NCBI GenBank assembly: GCA_024707255.1
Contig: JANQAC010000001.1
Coordinates: 1,612,001 to 1,676,000 of the forward strand
DNA from: Asticcacaulis sp.
Lineage (GTDB): Bacteria > Pseudomonadota > Alphaproteobacteria > Caulobacterales > Caulobacteraceae
Length of the DNA: 64,000 nucleotides
Direction of reading: 5' to 3'
In this document: positions 28,355 to 37,911 of the stretch, piece by piece
Position numbering within the stretch: the stretch's first letter is position 1
Layout: every line of letters begins with the position of its first letter
Translations under genes and position numbers: made by a program
Notes under the pieces: generated by a model
Told to the model about the DNA's origin: nothing
The model's input: only the letters and a program-made list of their open reading frames with translations
Databases searched by the model: none

Positions 28355-29041
28355 CTACTTGATCGCGTTGGAAATGGCGCCCGTGGCGTTGTCATCCTTC
28401 GCCGAAGACGTGACATCGCCCTTGCGGTATTTGTCGAACACCACGGAACGGCGTCCCATGTCCGCCGATGTGGCGGCCCTCGGTGTCTGCAGGTCGCGCG
28501 GATCGGCGATCTGGGCCGCCAGGTTGGAAGAGACGGCGCAGCCGAAGTTCTGGTAAGGCGTATTGTTGCGCGTGGCCGCCAGGTTTTCCCAGGTCTGGCC
28601 GCAGGCATAGGTGCGGGCGCGGTAATCGACGATATTGACCGTGACGATATCGGCGGGCTGACCGGCCTGGCTCAGTTGCGACAGGCTGGTTGCGGCGACA
28701 TCGTGATCTACCAGATAGTCGCCGACCGTGCGGCCCGCGGCGATGGCGGCCGGATCGCCGCTGGTGATGATTTCGACGTTTACCGGCGCGCCGGAGGTCC
28801 AGCCTGCCTTTTGGGCGATCTGGTCGAGCGCCGTGCGCTGGTTGCCCGACAGGCTGTTCGGGTTGATGCGCAGGTTGATGGTTTTTGTCATCGTCTGGGC
28901 CTGGAGCGGATATTGCTCGGTGGGCGTCGGCGCCGTCAGGGCCATGCTGCCCGCCGTGCCGGAATCGGTGGCGCAGCCGGCCAGGGAAAGAGCCGTGAGC
29001 AGGGCGGTGGTTAAGGCCAAAGGACGTAAAAGATGTGTCAT
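28355..29041 (-). CDS. cpaD: Tad pilus lipoprotein CpaD, 228 aa
   Basis: Outer-membrane-associated pilus biogenesis lipoprotein. The signal MTHLLRPLALTTALLTALSL ends in lipobox AGC. The CpaD domain has LRINPNSLSGNQRTALDQIA, VEIITSGDPAAIAAGR and NFGCAVSSNLAAQIADPRDL. It probably serves as pilotin or partner of the CpaC secretin. It lies 9 bp after cpaC and 13 bp before cpaE. Length normal. Confidence 0.93.
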   Translation of the reverse strand: MTHLLRPLALTTALLTALSLAGCATDSGTAGSMALTAPTPTEQYPLQAQTMTKTINLRINPNSLSGNQRTALDQIAQKAGWTSGAPVNVEIITSGDPAAIAAGRTVGDYLVDHDVAATSLSQLSQAGQPADIVTVNIVDYRARTYACGQTWENLAATRNNTPYQNFGCAVSSNLAAQIADPRDLQTPRAATSADMGRRSVVFDKYRKGDVTSSAKDDNATGAISNAIK

Positions 29042-29050
29042 GCCTGTGTC

Positions 29051-30575
29051 CTATTCAATCACGTAGCCGACGGGCGCCTGATAAGGCTCGGCGGCGGCCT
29101 GTCCGGAAGCGGCGGCGGCCGGTTTGATGATCTTGTTGAGCGTGCCCATGAAGGTGGCGCTCATGTCGCCGGCGGCCTGGAGGTTGTCGGCCGGGGTCTG
29201 CATGGCGTCGGGATTGGTGGGGTCGACGATATAGGGCGTGACCAGCACGACCATTTCGGTCTCGTCATTGAGGAAGTCACGCGAGCGGAACAGCGAGCCC
29301 AGGACCGGCAGGGAGGTCATGCCCGGCAGGGAATCGAGGCTTTCCTTGAATTTCGACTGCAACAGGCCGGCGATCATCAGCGATGAGCCGGACTGCATCT
29401 CGACCGTGGTTTCGGCGCGGCGGACGCTGAGCGCCGGGATTGTGACGCCGCCTGTCACGGTAAAGGCGCCAGTATTGGTCAGTTCAGAGACCTCGGTCGA
29501 CATCTTGAGCGAGATGCGGCCGCCCGAAAGCACGACCGGCGTGAAGCCGAGGCCGACGCCAAAGGGCTTGAACTCGATTGTGACCCGGCCCTGGTCGTCT
29601 TCGCCGGTCGGCACCGGGAATTCGCCGCCGGCCGAGGAACTTGGCCGACTCGCCGGAAACCGCCGTCAGGTTGGGTTCAGCCAGGGTGCGGGCCAGGCCG
29701 GCATGTTCAAACGCTTCAAGGCAGGCATCGCTGCTGGTGCCGTTGGCCAGCTTGCCGGCATTGGTAACCGTGGTGGTCGTGCCGCCGTTCGTGGTTGTGG
29801 TGGTCGTGGAGCCGTCAAAGGTCGCGGTCTTGGCCTGGCCATAACAAAGGCCCTTGCCACCCTGATAGCTGCCATTGGCGCCGTAGGTATTGGGACGGCC
29901 AAACGAATAGGATTTGGTGCCGTCATTATAGGTGATGGAACTGGACAGCCCCAGTTGCTTGATCGACGAACGGTTGACCTCGACAATGCGCACCTTGAGC
30001 GTCACCTGGTCCTTGCCGGCGATGGTCATCAGGTTGAGCACATTATCGGGAGAGCCGGCGAAGCTGGCGGCCAGACGGCCGATCTGGTCGGATTCGCCGG
30101 CATCGTGCGCGATACCGGACAAGACGACATGGCCATTGACGCTCTGGACCTCGACATGGGTGCCGGGGAAGAGGCGCTGGACGGCATCGGCCAGGCCGTC
30201 AGTCGGGGCATCGACGATGATCGACAGGTTGAGGATCTGGCGGCCCATGCCGTCGAAGAAGATGGCGTCGGACTGGCCATTGGCCACGCCCAGCACGAAG
30301 ATGCGGCGCGGTGTGCGCAGCACGGCATCGGCGACGGCGGGATTGGAGACGAAGACATCGCTGGCATCGACCGGCAGGTCGATGACCGCCGACCGGCCCT
30401 TGGACAGGTTCAGAACCTGAGTCTTGACCGACGCGGTTTGCGTATGGACCTGAAGGCCGCCGGCGGATGCGTAGGTGCGCGGCTCCGCTGAAACGGATGC
30501 CGCGCCAAGGAAACACACCAGAACCGCGGCGCTCAGGCCCGCTTTTGTGGCAAGGGGACGGGTGAGAGAAATCAT
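29051..30575 (-). CDS. cpaC: Tad pilus outer-membrane secretin CpaC/RcpA, 507 aa, one-base frameshift
   Basis: Forms the outer-membrane channel for the pilus. It has a signal peptide ending ASVSA (about residue 30) and an N-terminal secretin-associated domain (VSNPAVADAVLRTPRRIFVL). A BON-like region and the secretin core follow (GFTPVVLSGGRISLKMSTEV, LMIAGLLQSKFKESLDSLPG, ETEMVVLVTPYIVDP). The frame breaks at about 29632, where one extra base in CTCGG separates ESAKFLG from GEFPVPTGED. The start at 30575 overlaps the cpaB stop by 4 bp. A Gly/Thr-rich loop (TTTTTNGGTTTTVTNAG) interrupts the core. Confidence 0.9.
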
Positions 30576-31516
30576 CGTGACACCATTACCTCTGTGGTCT
30601 GGTCGGGTCGGAAGACGCGCACCGATTTGTCGCCGGCGCCGGTGGGCGCAGCGGCCACCGCGCCGGACGGACCGGCCGCATCGGCATAGGAACGCAGCAT
30701 CAGGGACAGGGTGCCGGATGCCTTGGCCAGGGTAACGACCTGACCGTCAGAGGGCGATACTTCGAGCGTGGCAGTAGCGCCGATAACGCTCTGCTTGCCT
30801 TCTTCGACATTGACTTGCTGATCGATGGCCAGCACGCGGATATTGCGCAGGACCGGCTGGACCGAATCGATCGTGCCGCCGCCTGTCGTGCGCGGCGTCT
30901 GGTGGGTGACGAGGATATCGACACGGTCGCCGGGCAGGATGAAGCCGCCGGCGGTATTATCGACGCTCACCGGTACGGCCAGGGCGCGCATACCGGGGCT
31001 GAGCATGACGGCCATGTAGCCGCCTTCGTCGGCGCGGACGATCTTGGCGTCGATGATCGGTTCATTAGCGAGAATGGCTTCGCGCGTCACGCCGCCGACA
31101 TAGGCTTCCTTGGTGGGAGACGGGGCCACCTTGTCGGCGACCGCCTGGACCAGCTCGCTGGCGGGCTTCTTGACGGCGACGGGGCCATCCTTAGGGTCGC
31201 CCTTCTTTGCCGTTGCGTCTTCGCTGCCGGCGGCCGGAGCCGCGGCGGCGGGCGCGCCGCCATCGACAATGTAGGCGGGATTGAGGGTATTGACCGGCCA
31301 GTCCTGCCAATTGAGATCGGCTTCGGTGATACGGGCACCGGCGGGCAGATCGCGGGCGGCGACAAGCACACGGACGGTCGGTTGCGCCGGCGGCGCCTGG
31401 ACGGAGGCTTCGGCCTTGTGCGATCCGCTGCCGGCCATCATGCCGCGCACCAGAAAGGCCAGGATCAGCGCCGCGATGGCCGCGAGACCGATAACGGCGT
31501 AGCGTGACGTCTTCAT
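30572..31516 (-). CDS. cpaB: Tad pilus assembly protein CpaB/RcpC, 314 aa
   Basis: Periplasmic SAF-domain protein of the pilus outer-membrane complex. One N-terminal membrane helix (YAVIGLAAIAALILAFLV) is followed by a SAF-like domain (VRVLVAARDLPAGARITEAD, then LNWQDWPV). A long Ala/Lys-rich insert of about 50 residues comes next, then GGFILPGDRVDILVTH, which is the RcpC signature. The start MKTSRY at 31516 lies 10 nt after AGGGGA; the in-frame ATG three codons upstream has no spacing for it. Overlaps cpaC. Confidence 0.9.
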   Translation of the reverse strand: MKTSRYAVIGLAAIAALILAFLVRGMMAGSGSHKAEASVQAPPAQPTVRVLVAARDLPAGARITEADLNWQDWPVNTLNPAYIVDGGAPAAAAPAAGSEDATAKKGDPKDGPVAVKKPASELVQAVADKVAPSPTKEAYVGGVTREAILANEPIIDAKIVRADEGGYMAVMLSPGMRALAVPVSVDNTAGGFILPGDRVDILVTHQTPRTTGGGTIDSVQPVLRNIRVLAIDQQVNVEEGKQSVIGATATLEVSPSDGQVVTLAKASGTLSLMLRSYADAAGPSGAVAAAPTGAGDKSVRVFRPDQTTEVMVSR

Positions 31517-31712
31517 TGACCCCATATCCCCTGAGAAAATCTGACTCTGAGAAAATCCGGCAATCCGCGTCATGCGGGCCAAATCATCTGCGAAATTGAA
31601 CTTAAGGAATCTTCGCTTAAGGTTAGTTAACGTTCACCTAAAGAAAGTATGCGGACGCATAATTCTTTAGATTCATGGAGATTTCCGGATTTTGGCATCC
31701 GGTGCCGCAAAC

Positions 31713-32231
31713 CTAGAGCGCCGGCAGGGGCAGCAGGCCGCTCATGAAATCGCTCTGCCACAGGGCGGCGATGCCGCCGACGCAGATGGCGATGCCATAG
31801 GGAATACCACCCTTCGGCTCCAGATGCTGGCCGAGCCAGTGCGGCAGTTTGGGAGCATAAAGCGAGAAGAACTGGCGCAGGGCCAGCAGGCCCAGGGTCA
31901 GGACTCCGCCGAAGATCGCTGTATAGAGAAGCAGGGCCACAAAGCCATGAAGGCCAAGCCACAAAGAAGCGGCCGCGATCAGCTTGGCGTCGCCGCCACC
32001 CATGAAACGCAGGGCGAAAAGCGTCATGCCGAGCACCAGTCCGGCGAGGCCGAGGCCGAGATGGATGCCCCAGCCGGCGAGGCTGAGATGGGCCAGCAGG
32101 CCGACCGGCACGAAAAGAACCGCCAGGCCAAGGGTCAGGCGGTTGGGAATGGTCATGGTGGTGAGGTCAGACACTGCGGCCCAGAACAGCGCGATCGGAT
32201 ACAGACAGGCCAGCAGTATAGTTATCGACAC
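31713..32231 (-). CDS. cpaA: Prepilin peptidase CpaA/TadV, about 172 aa
   Basis: Type IV-A24 membrane protease that cleaves Flp pilin leader peptides. The two catalytic aspartates lie in AAVSDLTTMTIPNRL (about residue 22) and FMGGGDAKL (about residue 81). About five to six membrane helices are visible. There is no ATG: a GTG at 32231 has GAGG eight bases upstream; a TTG at 32237 is also possible. It precedes cpaB by about 200 bp and follows the second pilin gene by 65 bp. Confidence 0.9.
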   Translation of the reverse strand: MSITILLACLYPIALFWAAVSDLTTMTIPNRLTLGLAVLFVPVGLLAHLSLAGWGIHLGLGLAGLVLGMTLFALRFMGGGDAKLIAAASLWLGLHGFVALLLYTAIFGGVLTLGLLALRQFFSLYAPKLPHWLGQHLEPKGGIPYGIAICVGGIAALWQSDFMSGLLPLPAL

Positions 32232-32296
32232 GGACAATACCTCGAACGGGATGAGTGGCCGTGTGTAAGTAGCAGCTCCGGGTTAAGCAGTGCTTA

Positions 32297-32470
32297 TCAG
32301 CCGGGGTTTGTCGCGCCGCCGACGGCGGTCCCGATCTTGTTATACATGACCCCCGTGGCCTCGGTATAGTGATGTATGGCCGTGACGATGGCAACAAAGA
32401 TCAGGCCGGCGATCAGGCCGTATTCGATTGCTGTTGCACCACTTTCATCCGCCAGGAATTGCTTGAACAT
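32297..32470 (-). CDS. Second Flp-family pilin, 57 aa
   Basis: Reads MFKQFLADESGATAIEYGLI, then AGLIFVAIVTAIHHYTEATG and a Gly-rich end. It has the Flp prepilin features: short basic leader, processing site at G before ATAIEYGLIA with the invariant Glu, and a single hydrophobic helix. It differs from the main pilin mostly beyond the helix (HHYTEATGVMYNKIG). It lies between the pilA terminator and cpaA, so it is expected at a lower level, perhaps as a minor pilin (inference). Too short for routine ORF calling. Confidence 0.88.
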   Translation of the reverse strand: MFKQFLADESGATAIEYGLIAGLIFVAIVTAIHHYTEATGVMYNKIGTAVGGATNPG

Positions 32471-32494
32471 CTGCCTGCACCTGCAAGTATAGGG

Positions 32495-32536
32495 GCCAAA
32501 AAGAACGGGCCGCAGACAGTGTTTCGTCTGCGGCCC
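32495..32536 (-). terminator. Intrinsic terminator/attenuator after pilA
   Basis: A perfect 11-bp stem (GGGCCGCAGAC at 32507-32517, complement at 32526-32536) with an 8-nt loop, followed on the minus strand by TTCTTTTTGG. It separates pilA from the minor pilin and cpa genes, which should give much more pilin than assembly machinery. Confidence 0.9.
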
Positions 32537-32572
32537 GAATACTTTCAGTCCGTCAGGACTAAGCTTTTAGGC

Positions 32573-32746
32573 TTAGGCCGCCGGCGTAACGGCCGTCTGG
32601 ATCTTCGTGAAGGTCAGGCCGAGGTTGGAGCCAACAGCACCCAGAACGGTGATCAGGGCGACGGCGATCAGAGCGGCGATCAGGCCATACTCGATGGCGG
32701 TGGCGCCGGATTCGTCCTTGGCAAAGCGATTGAAGAACTTGGTCAT
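32573..32746 (-). CDS. pilA: Major Flp pilin PilA, 57 aa
   Basis: Structural subunit of the Flp/Tad pilus. Leader MTKFFNRFAKDESG is cleaved before ATAIEYGLIAALIAVALITV (Glu at +5 of the mature protein), and the C-terminal tail ends TAVTPAA. Length is typical of Flp pilins. A good ribosome-binding sequence (CAGGAGAAATC) precedes the ATG. It is first in the pilus locus, with a long AT-rich upstream region and a strong terminator behind. Confidence 0.96.
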   Translation of the reverse strand: MTKFFNRFAKDESGATAIEYGLIAALIAVALITVLGAVGSNLGLTFTKIQTAVTPAA

Positions 32747-33118
32747 GTGATTTCTCCTGGATAATTTTAAAGCAAGTGAACCATTTTCGTATCGGGTACC
32801 GAGTAAACGGCTCATTTGCCCCCGAACACGAGATCAAATTAGCAAGCCATGATTAAAGTGAAGTAAACAATCAAATGAAAATAAAATTATTCTATAGTTA
32901 ATCTGTAGTTACTATTAAAATGAATTAACCTTAATTTGATTTAACGATATTTATCATTGTATTAATGCGTATTTTTTCGCGTTAATATTGCGTTTAGCAA
33001 ATTTAAACAAATCTTATTTAGCCTGTTTCCTAACGCGGACCTTACGCATGATCCTTATAAAGACACTCAAAGGACCGAAACGGTTTCGGCGACCTGCGAA
33101 ACACGAGCCATTTGGATA
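32747..33118. promoter_or_regulatory. AT-rich divergent regulatory region, pilA versus plus-strand Tad genes
   Basis: 372 bp without genes and strikingly AT-rich for this genome (roughly 32840-33020). It contains several CtrA-like half-site pairs: TTAATCTGTAGTTAC (TTAA-N7-TTAC), TTAATATTGCGTTTA and TTAACCTTAATTTGA. None is a full TTAA-N7-TTAA. Caulobacter pilA is CtrA-activated, so CtrA control is plausible; exact sites are not settled. Confidence 0.5.
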
Positions 33119-33583
33119 ATGAAACACATGAATATCAAATCGACTGGCGTGATGGCCTTTGTGCTCGCCGCCGCTTTCATTTCTTCAGGCATCGCTTCGA
33201 GTGCTTCCGCTGCCCAGCGCCTGGTGGTTGAGAAAAACCATTCGGCGCGCATATCGCTGAATGGCGCGGCGGGCTCGGTCATTGTCGCCAATCCGGATAT
33301 CGCCGATGTCAATGTCGTCGATTCCCGCACGGTATATATTGTCGGCAAGGGCTTCGGTAATTCCAGCGTCATCATTACCGACCAGATGGGCCGTCCGCTG
33401 TTCGATGGCGAGGTGGTGGTCACCGCCTCGCAAAAGGGGGCCATCACCGTTTACAAGGGCCTGACCCCCTCCTTGATGGTCTGCTCGACGATCTGCACCT
33501 CGGAAGAAGGCGGCAGCAGCAATGCCGGCGCCAGTTCGCCGGTCGCGCTCGGCACGCCCGTGGCAGCGGGTGTTACGCCTTAA
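33119..33583 (+). CDS. Secretin N-domain-type pilus assembly protein, 154 aa
   Basis: Exported protein: basic start, hydrophobic stretch and cleavage after SASA (about residue 32). The mature domain (GAAGSVIVANPDIADVNVVD, then SRTVYIVGKGFGNSSVIITD) matches the N-terminal domain of CpaC/RcpA secretins, without any secretin core. Two Cys near the C-terminus (MVCSTICTSEE) may form a disulfide. Such stand-alone domains occur beside Tad loci and may modulate the secretin (inference). The start may be at 33119 or 33128; neither has a strong ribosome-binding site. First gene of the plus-strand group. Confidence 0.82.
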   Translation: MKHMNIKSTGVMAFVLAAAFISSGIASSASAAQRLVVEKNHSARISLNGAAGSVIVANPDIADVNVVDSRTVYIVGKGFGNSSVIITDQMGRPLFDGEVVVTASQKGAITVYKGLTPSLMVCSTICTSEEGGSSNAGASSPVALGTPVAAGVTP

Positions 33584-33689
33584 GCCCTGTGTCCATCCCC
33601 AGTGACAATTGTAAACCGGTTTTAACGGACTATTGACCGAGACCCTGTAATCTGGCCGCGACTTTGACAACAGGGGCGCGAAAACCATC

Positions 33690-34229
33690 ATGCGAGCCAG
33701 GCTTGCGGACCTTCATCGGGCCATTGGGGGCCTGAAAGACACGCGCGGTTCCACCGCGGTGGAATTCGCCCTTGTGGCCGGTCCATTGATCTTCCTGATT
33801 TGCGCCTGCGCCGAACTGGCGCTGATCTTCCTGGTATCGGTCACGCTCGATAACGCCACGGACAGGGCGTCGCGGGATATTCGCACCGGCCTGACCACCA
33901 ATGCCAATACCAGTGTTGAGCAGTTCAAGCAGAAGATCTGCGACAAGATGGGCTGGCTCGGCGGCAACTGCATCAGCAGCCTTCAGGTCGATGTCCAGAC
34001 CTACAGCAGTTTCGCCGACCTGTCGAATGCGCCCCCGCCGATCGAGGATGGCAAGTTCAAGGCATCCAGCTTCAACTTCAATATCGGTCCGGGCTCCAGA
34101 ATCCAGATGGTGCGCGTCTATTACGAGTGGCCGCTGATTACGCCCCTGCTCGATGGCGCCCTGTCCAAGCTGGGCAATAACGATGCGGTTGTCACCGCCA
34201 AAGCCGTTTTCAGAAACGAGCCGTTTTAA
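33690..34229 (+). CDS. TadE-like pseudopilin, 179 aa
   Basis: Minor pilus protein with a short cytoplasmic leader, then RGSTAVEFALVAGPLIFLIC, the TadE signature where the Glu follows a Gly-Ser processing site, and one membrane helix. The rest is periplasmic and contains two Cys (KQKICDKMGWLGGNC) likely to pair. Related TadE/TadF proteins are cleaved by the CpaA peptidase. It ends 1 bp before a second TadE-like gene, so the two form a unit. Confidence 0.88.
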   Translation: MRARLADLHRAIGGLKDTRGSTAVEFALVAGPLIFLICACAELALIFLVSVTLDNATDRASRDIRTGLTTNANTSVEQFKQKICDKMGWLGGNCISSLQVDVQTYSSFADLSNAPPPIEDGKFKASSFNFNIGPGSRIQMVRVYYEWPLITPLLDGALSKLGNNDAVVTAKAVFRNEPF

Positions 34230-34230
34230 C

Positions 34231-34816
34231 ATGATCTCCCTGCGCCGCCTCAACCGCCTCGTCACGCTGAAAGCCTTTGGCAAACGTTTTGCCGGCGATG
34301 GACGTGGCGTCTCCGCCATTGAATTCGCACTGGTCGCCCCGGTTCTGATCTTGCTTTATCTCGGCATGGCCGAACTGACGCTCGGCATGATGGCTGCGCG
34401 CCGCGTCTCGCATCTGGCCGCCACGGTGGGCGACCTGGCGGCGCAGTCGCAGACACTGACGCCGACCAATATCACCGATCTGTGGGCGATCGGCGCCAAT
34501 ATGCTGGATCCTTTCCCGACAAGCGGCACCTCTCTGAGAATCCGCCTGACATCGGTGACGATGCAAAGCACGAAAAAAGGCGACGGTGGACTGGAGCGAG
34601 CCTTCCAACTGGACCAAGCACACGGACAGTGACAAGGCGATCACGGATATTACGACCGATCAGATTGCGGTCGGCGAAAGCCTGATCCTGACCGAGGTGG
34701 AATATGATTACGATTCACCCATCGGCAATTTCTTCAAGACGGGCACCGTCTTCAAGGACACCTTCATGCACCATCCGCGCAATGGCTCGGAAGTCACCTG
34801 CCCGTTGTGCCCCTAA
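34231..34816 (+). CDS. Second TadE-like pseudopilin, 194 aa, one-base frameshift
   Basis: The leader ends GRGVSAIEFALVAPVLILLY, again the TadE motif, followed by a membrane helix and a periplasmic domain. The frame breaks at 34573-34580: one extra base in the AAAAAAGG run; removing it joins TMQSTKKA to TVDWSEPSNWTKHTDSDKAI and gives a normal length. It ends with a CPLCP Cys pair. The stop overlaps the convergent pabB stop by 4 bp, so no terminator separates them. Confidence 0.85.
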
Positions 34817-36198
34817 CCCTCCAAAACCGATCTGATCAGGGATAGCTTGGTTTCGGTCTCCAAGCGCTCGGCTATCGGGTCGCTGTCGGCCACGATGCCG
34901 CCGCCAGCCGCCGCGCGAAAATGCCAGCCGGCCTCATCTTTTTCCAGCGCCAGGGTGCGGATCAGTACGTTTGAGTCCATGGCGCCGCCGGCATCGATGA
35001 AGAACAGCGACCCGCAATAGGGGCCGCGCGCCGCTTCCATTTCACAGATCACCTTCATGGCCTGCACCTTGGGCGCACCGGAGATCGAGCCGGGCGGGAA
35101 GGTGGCGGTGAGCACATCGGCAGAGGTCTTGCCGGCCCGGAGTTGTGCCGTGACGGTCGAGACGAGATGGTGGACATTGGGATAGGATTCCAGTGCATTC
35201 AGCGCCGTGACCCTAACACTGCCGACCTCCGCCACCTTGGAAAGATCATGGCGCATCAGGTCGACGATCATCAGGTTTTCGGCGCGGTCTTTCGCGCTGG
35301 CGGAAAGCTCGGCGGCCTGGGCGCTGTCCTCGTCCGGTGTCCGGCCGCGTGGCCGGGTGCCCTTGATCGGGCGGGTTTCCAGGTGGCCCTGAGCATCCAA
35401 AGAGATGAAGCGTTCCGGACTGTTGGACAGGACCGCCCGATCGCCGAGGGTCAGGAAGCCGCCGAAAGGCGCCGGCCCGCGGTTATGCAGCGCCGCTATC
35501 AACCGGCCGGGGCTGGCGCCTGGTTGCAGCCGACCGCTCCAGCCGCGCGCCAGATTGGCCTGGAACAGGTCGCCGGCGTGGATCTGCCGCACCAGCGCCG
35601 CCACCTTGTCCTCGTGGACCTCATCCGGTGTTTCAAGGTCGAGCGGTCTTTCGGTAAATGGTCTATCTTGCGGATCGGTAACGGGGGTTGCGGCATAAAG
35701 CGCCGCCAGGGCGTCGCGTGAGGCTTCAGCCTCGGCCAGTGTGGCGCCGCGTCCGATAGCGGTCAGGGTGCGCTCGTGATGATCAAAGGCCAGAACCGCC
35801 GGATAGCACAGCATGACCAGTTCAGGCCACGGCTGGCGGCCTTCGATGCGGAAGGGTCGGCGCTTCATGCCCTCCAGCCGCAGGCCCAGCTCGAACGCGG
35901 CCATGCCGACCAGTCCGCCGGAAAAGGGCGGCAGATCACTCCGGTGGTGATCGGCCGTGATGGGGGCGGTCGCTTCGCGCAGAAAATCAGCCGTTTCGCG
36001 CGGATCGTCATAGGCGAGATGCGATTCCGCGATGGGTTGCGCCAGCAGGTAGCTATACCGGCCGCGTGCGCCGCCATCGGACAGGAAGCCGGCCGCAAAG
36101 GCGTGGTCCAGCCAGCCTTCCAGCCGTGTGCCCACCGCCTCGTAAGGCAGTTTTTTTTGCGCAGCAATAGCGAGAGAGATGGCCGAAAACGGCAACAT
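34813..36198 (-). CDS. pabB: Aminodeoxychorismate synthase component I, 461 aa
   Basis: Aminates chorismate in p-aminobenzoate (folate) synthesis. The chorismate-binding domain has FQANLARGW, LSNSPERFISL and RPIKGTRPRG, whose Lys is typical of PabB rather than TrpE. ENLMIVDLMRHDLSKVAEVG, FPPGSISGAPK and AAAGGGIVADSDP complete the set. There is no fused PabC lyase, and pabA is not in the window. Its start lies beside a gene-free 176 bp that also serves amn termination. Confidence 0.94.
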   Translation of the reverse strand: MLPFSAISLAIAAQKKLPYEAVGTRLEGWLDHAFAAGFLSDGGARGRYSYLLAQPIAESHLAYDDPRETADFLREATAPITADHHRSDLPPFSGGLVGMAAFELGLRLEGMKRRPFRIEGRQPWPELVMLCYPAVLAFDHHERTLTAIGRGATLAEAEASRDALAALYAATPVTDPQDRPFTERPLDLETPDEVHEDKVAALVRQIHAGDLFQANLARGWSGRLQPGASPGRLIAALHNRGPAPFGGFLTLGDRAVLSNSPERFISLDAQGHLETRPIKGTRPRGRTPDEDSAQAAELSASAKDRAENLMIVDLMRHDLSKVAEVGSVRVTALNALESYPNVHHLVSTVTAQLRAGKTSADVLTATFPPGSISGAPKVQAMKVICEMEAARGPYCGSLFFIDAGGAMDSNVLIRTLALEKDEAGWHFRAAAGGGIVADSDPIAERLETETKLSLIRSVLEG

Positions 36199-36336
36199 TC
36201 ACAGCAACTTGATTCGATAGTGAGGGCCAAAAGGCTCACAATGATATCAGGATGTAGCCCCTGTCGACAAGCCCGCGTCAGATGACGCCCGCCCGCACCG
36301 GTTATATCCTATGGATGGAGGTCCATTGATCTGACT

Positions 36337-36367
36337 GGAGCGGTTTGCCTTAACAGCAACCCGCTCC
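36337..36367. terminator. Hairpin downstream of amn
   Basis: GGAGCGG and TTGC on one arm pair with GCAA and CCGCTCC on the other, around a 7-nt loop, just past the amn stop. The U-rich flank (TTTTGT) is on the plus strand, so termination of amn itself is likely but not classic. Confidence 0.5.
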
Positions 36368-36374
36368 TTTTGTA

Positions 36375-37879
36375 TTAGCGGAACGGCGGCTCGTCGAAGG
36401 CCCTGAGCTTGCGGCTGTGAAGCTTCGGGCCGAAGTCGCGCAATATGCCGACCGTCTCAATGCCGATCCGGATATGTTCGGCGATGGCGCGTTCATAGAA
36501 ATGATTGGCCTGGCCCGGCAGTTTCAGTTCACCATGCAGCGGCTTGTCGGAGACGCACAGGAGCGTGCCGTAAGGGACGCGGAAGCGATAACCCTGCGCT
36601 GCCAGGGTCGCCGACTCCATATCGATGGCGATGGCACGCGACTGCGAAAACCGGCGGGCGGAAAGCGAATATTTCAGTTCCCAGTTGCGATCATCGGTGG
36701 TGACGACCGTGCCGGTGCGCAGGCGCTTTTTCAGCTCTTCGCCATCCTGGCCGGTGACGCGCACCGCCGCCTGATGGAAGGCCTGCTGCACTTCGGCGAT
36801 CGGTGGAATGGGAATCTCGATCGGCAGCACGTCGTCCATCACATGGTCATCGCGCAGGTAAGCGTGGGCCAGCACATAGTCGCCGATGCTTTGCGAAGCG
36901 CGCAGGCCGCCGCAATGGCCGATCATCAGCCAGGCGTGGGGTCGCATGACGGCGAGGTGGTCGGTGATGTTCTTGGCATTGGACGGGCCGACGCCGATAT
37001 TGACCAGCGAAATGCCCTGCCGGCCGTGCGCCATCAGGTGATAGGCCGGCATCTGGTGCTTGCGCCACGGGGAGCTAGCGATCAGGGCCTCCGGATCGGG
37101 CGTATCCTTCGTGATAGTGAAGTTGCCGCAGCAGGACAACGCGGTGTACGGACTATCCGGCTTTTTGAGCTGTTCCAGCGCGTAGGCGACGAAGACATCG
37201 ACATAGCGGTTATAATTGGTCAGCAGGATATAGCCCTGGGTATGTTCGGCCGGGGTGCCGGTATAATGCTTCAGGCGCGCAATGGAAAAATCGCTGCGCA
37301 GGCCATCGAATAACACCAGGGGATGATGGCCTTCGGCATCGATAAACGAAATACCATCGGCCACTTCATTGCCGATCAGGGCCAGTTCGGTGGCCGGGAA
37401 ATGACGGGAGAGGTCTATGGCCGAGACGCTGTTGAGGTCAAGCCCGGCGCCATCGAGCACATACGGATAGGGGATTTCCTGGTCGGACAGCGATACGGTG
37501 CATTCGGCGCCATAGTCACGGATCAGCAGATCGAGTTGTTCCTCGATATAGTCGCCGAAAATATCAGGCCGCGTGATCGAGGAGGAATAGGTGCCGGGGC
37601 GCGAAAAGCGGGCATAGGCGCGATTGACCTCCGGGTGGCGGTTGGCGAGCACCAAGGCCTCGTCCTCGTCATCCAGCACGCCTTTCCAGACGATGGCCAG
37701 CTTGGGATAGCAGTAGCGCCCGGCATCGCGCAGCGGGCGCGAGGGTTTCTGGCGGGTGGCGAGATAGGCTTGCAGATCAGTCTGGAGCGCGGCCACGGCT
37801 TCATCATAGATCTGGCGGAGCTGGCGGACGATTTCGGCGGCGGAGGTGTTGGGAGCCGTTCTTTTCTTTTCTTTTTCAT
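36375..37879 (-). CDS. amn: AMP nucleosidase, about 501 aa, one-base indel at the N-terminus
   Basis: Hydrolyses AMP to adenine and ribose 5-phosphate in purine salvage. The N-terminal AMN domain has RFSRPGTYSSSITRPDIF and QEIPYPYVLDG. The phosphorylase-like domain follows (GISLVNIGVGPSNAKNITDH, MIGHCGGLRASQSIGDYVLA, AIDMESATLA). The main frame stays open with family-like sequence (AAEIVRQLRQIYDEAVAALQ) above the GTG at 37796. The only nearby ATG (37879, MKK) is out of frame by one base across an A-rich run at 37861-37876. A missing A is the simplest explanation; otherwise the start is GTG 37796. Confidence 0.9.
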
Positions 37880-37911
37880 GCCGTTAGCATAGCACGCAGA
37901 ACGTCAATTTT

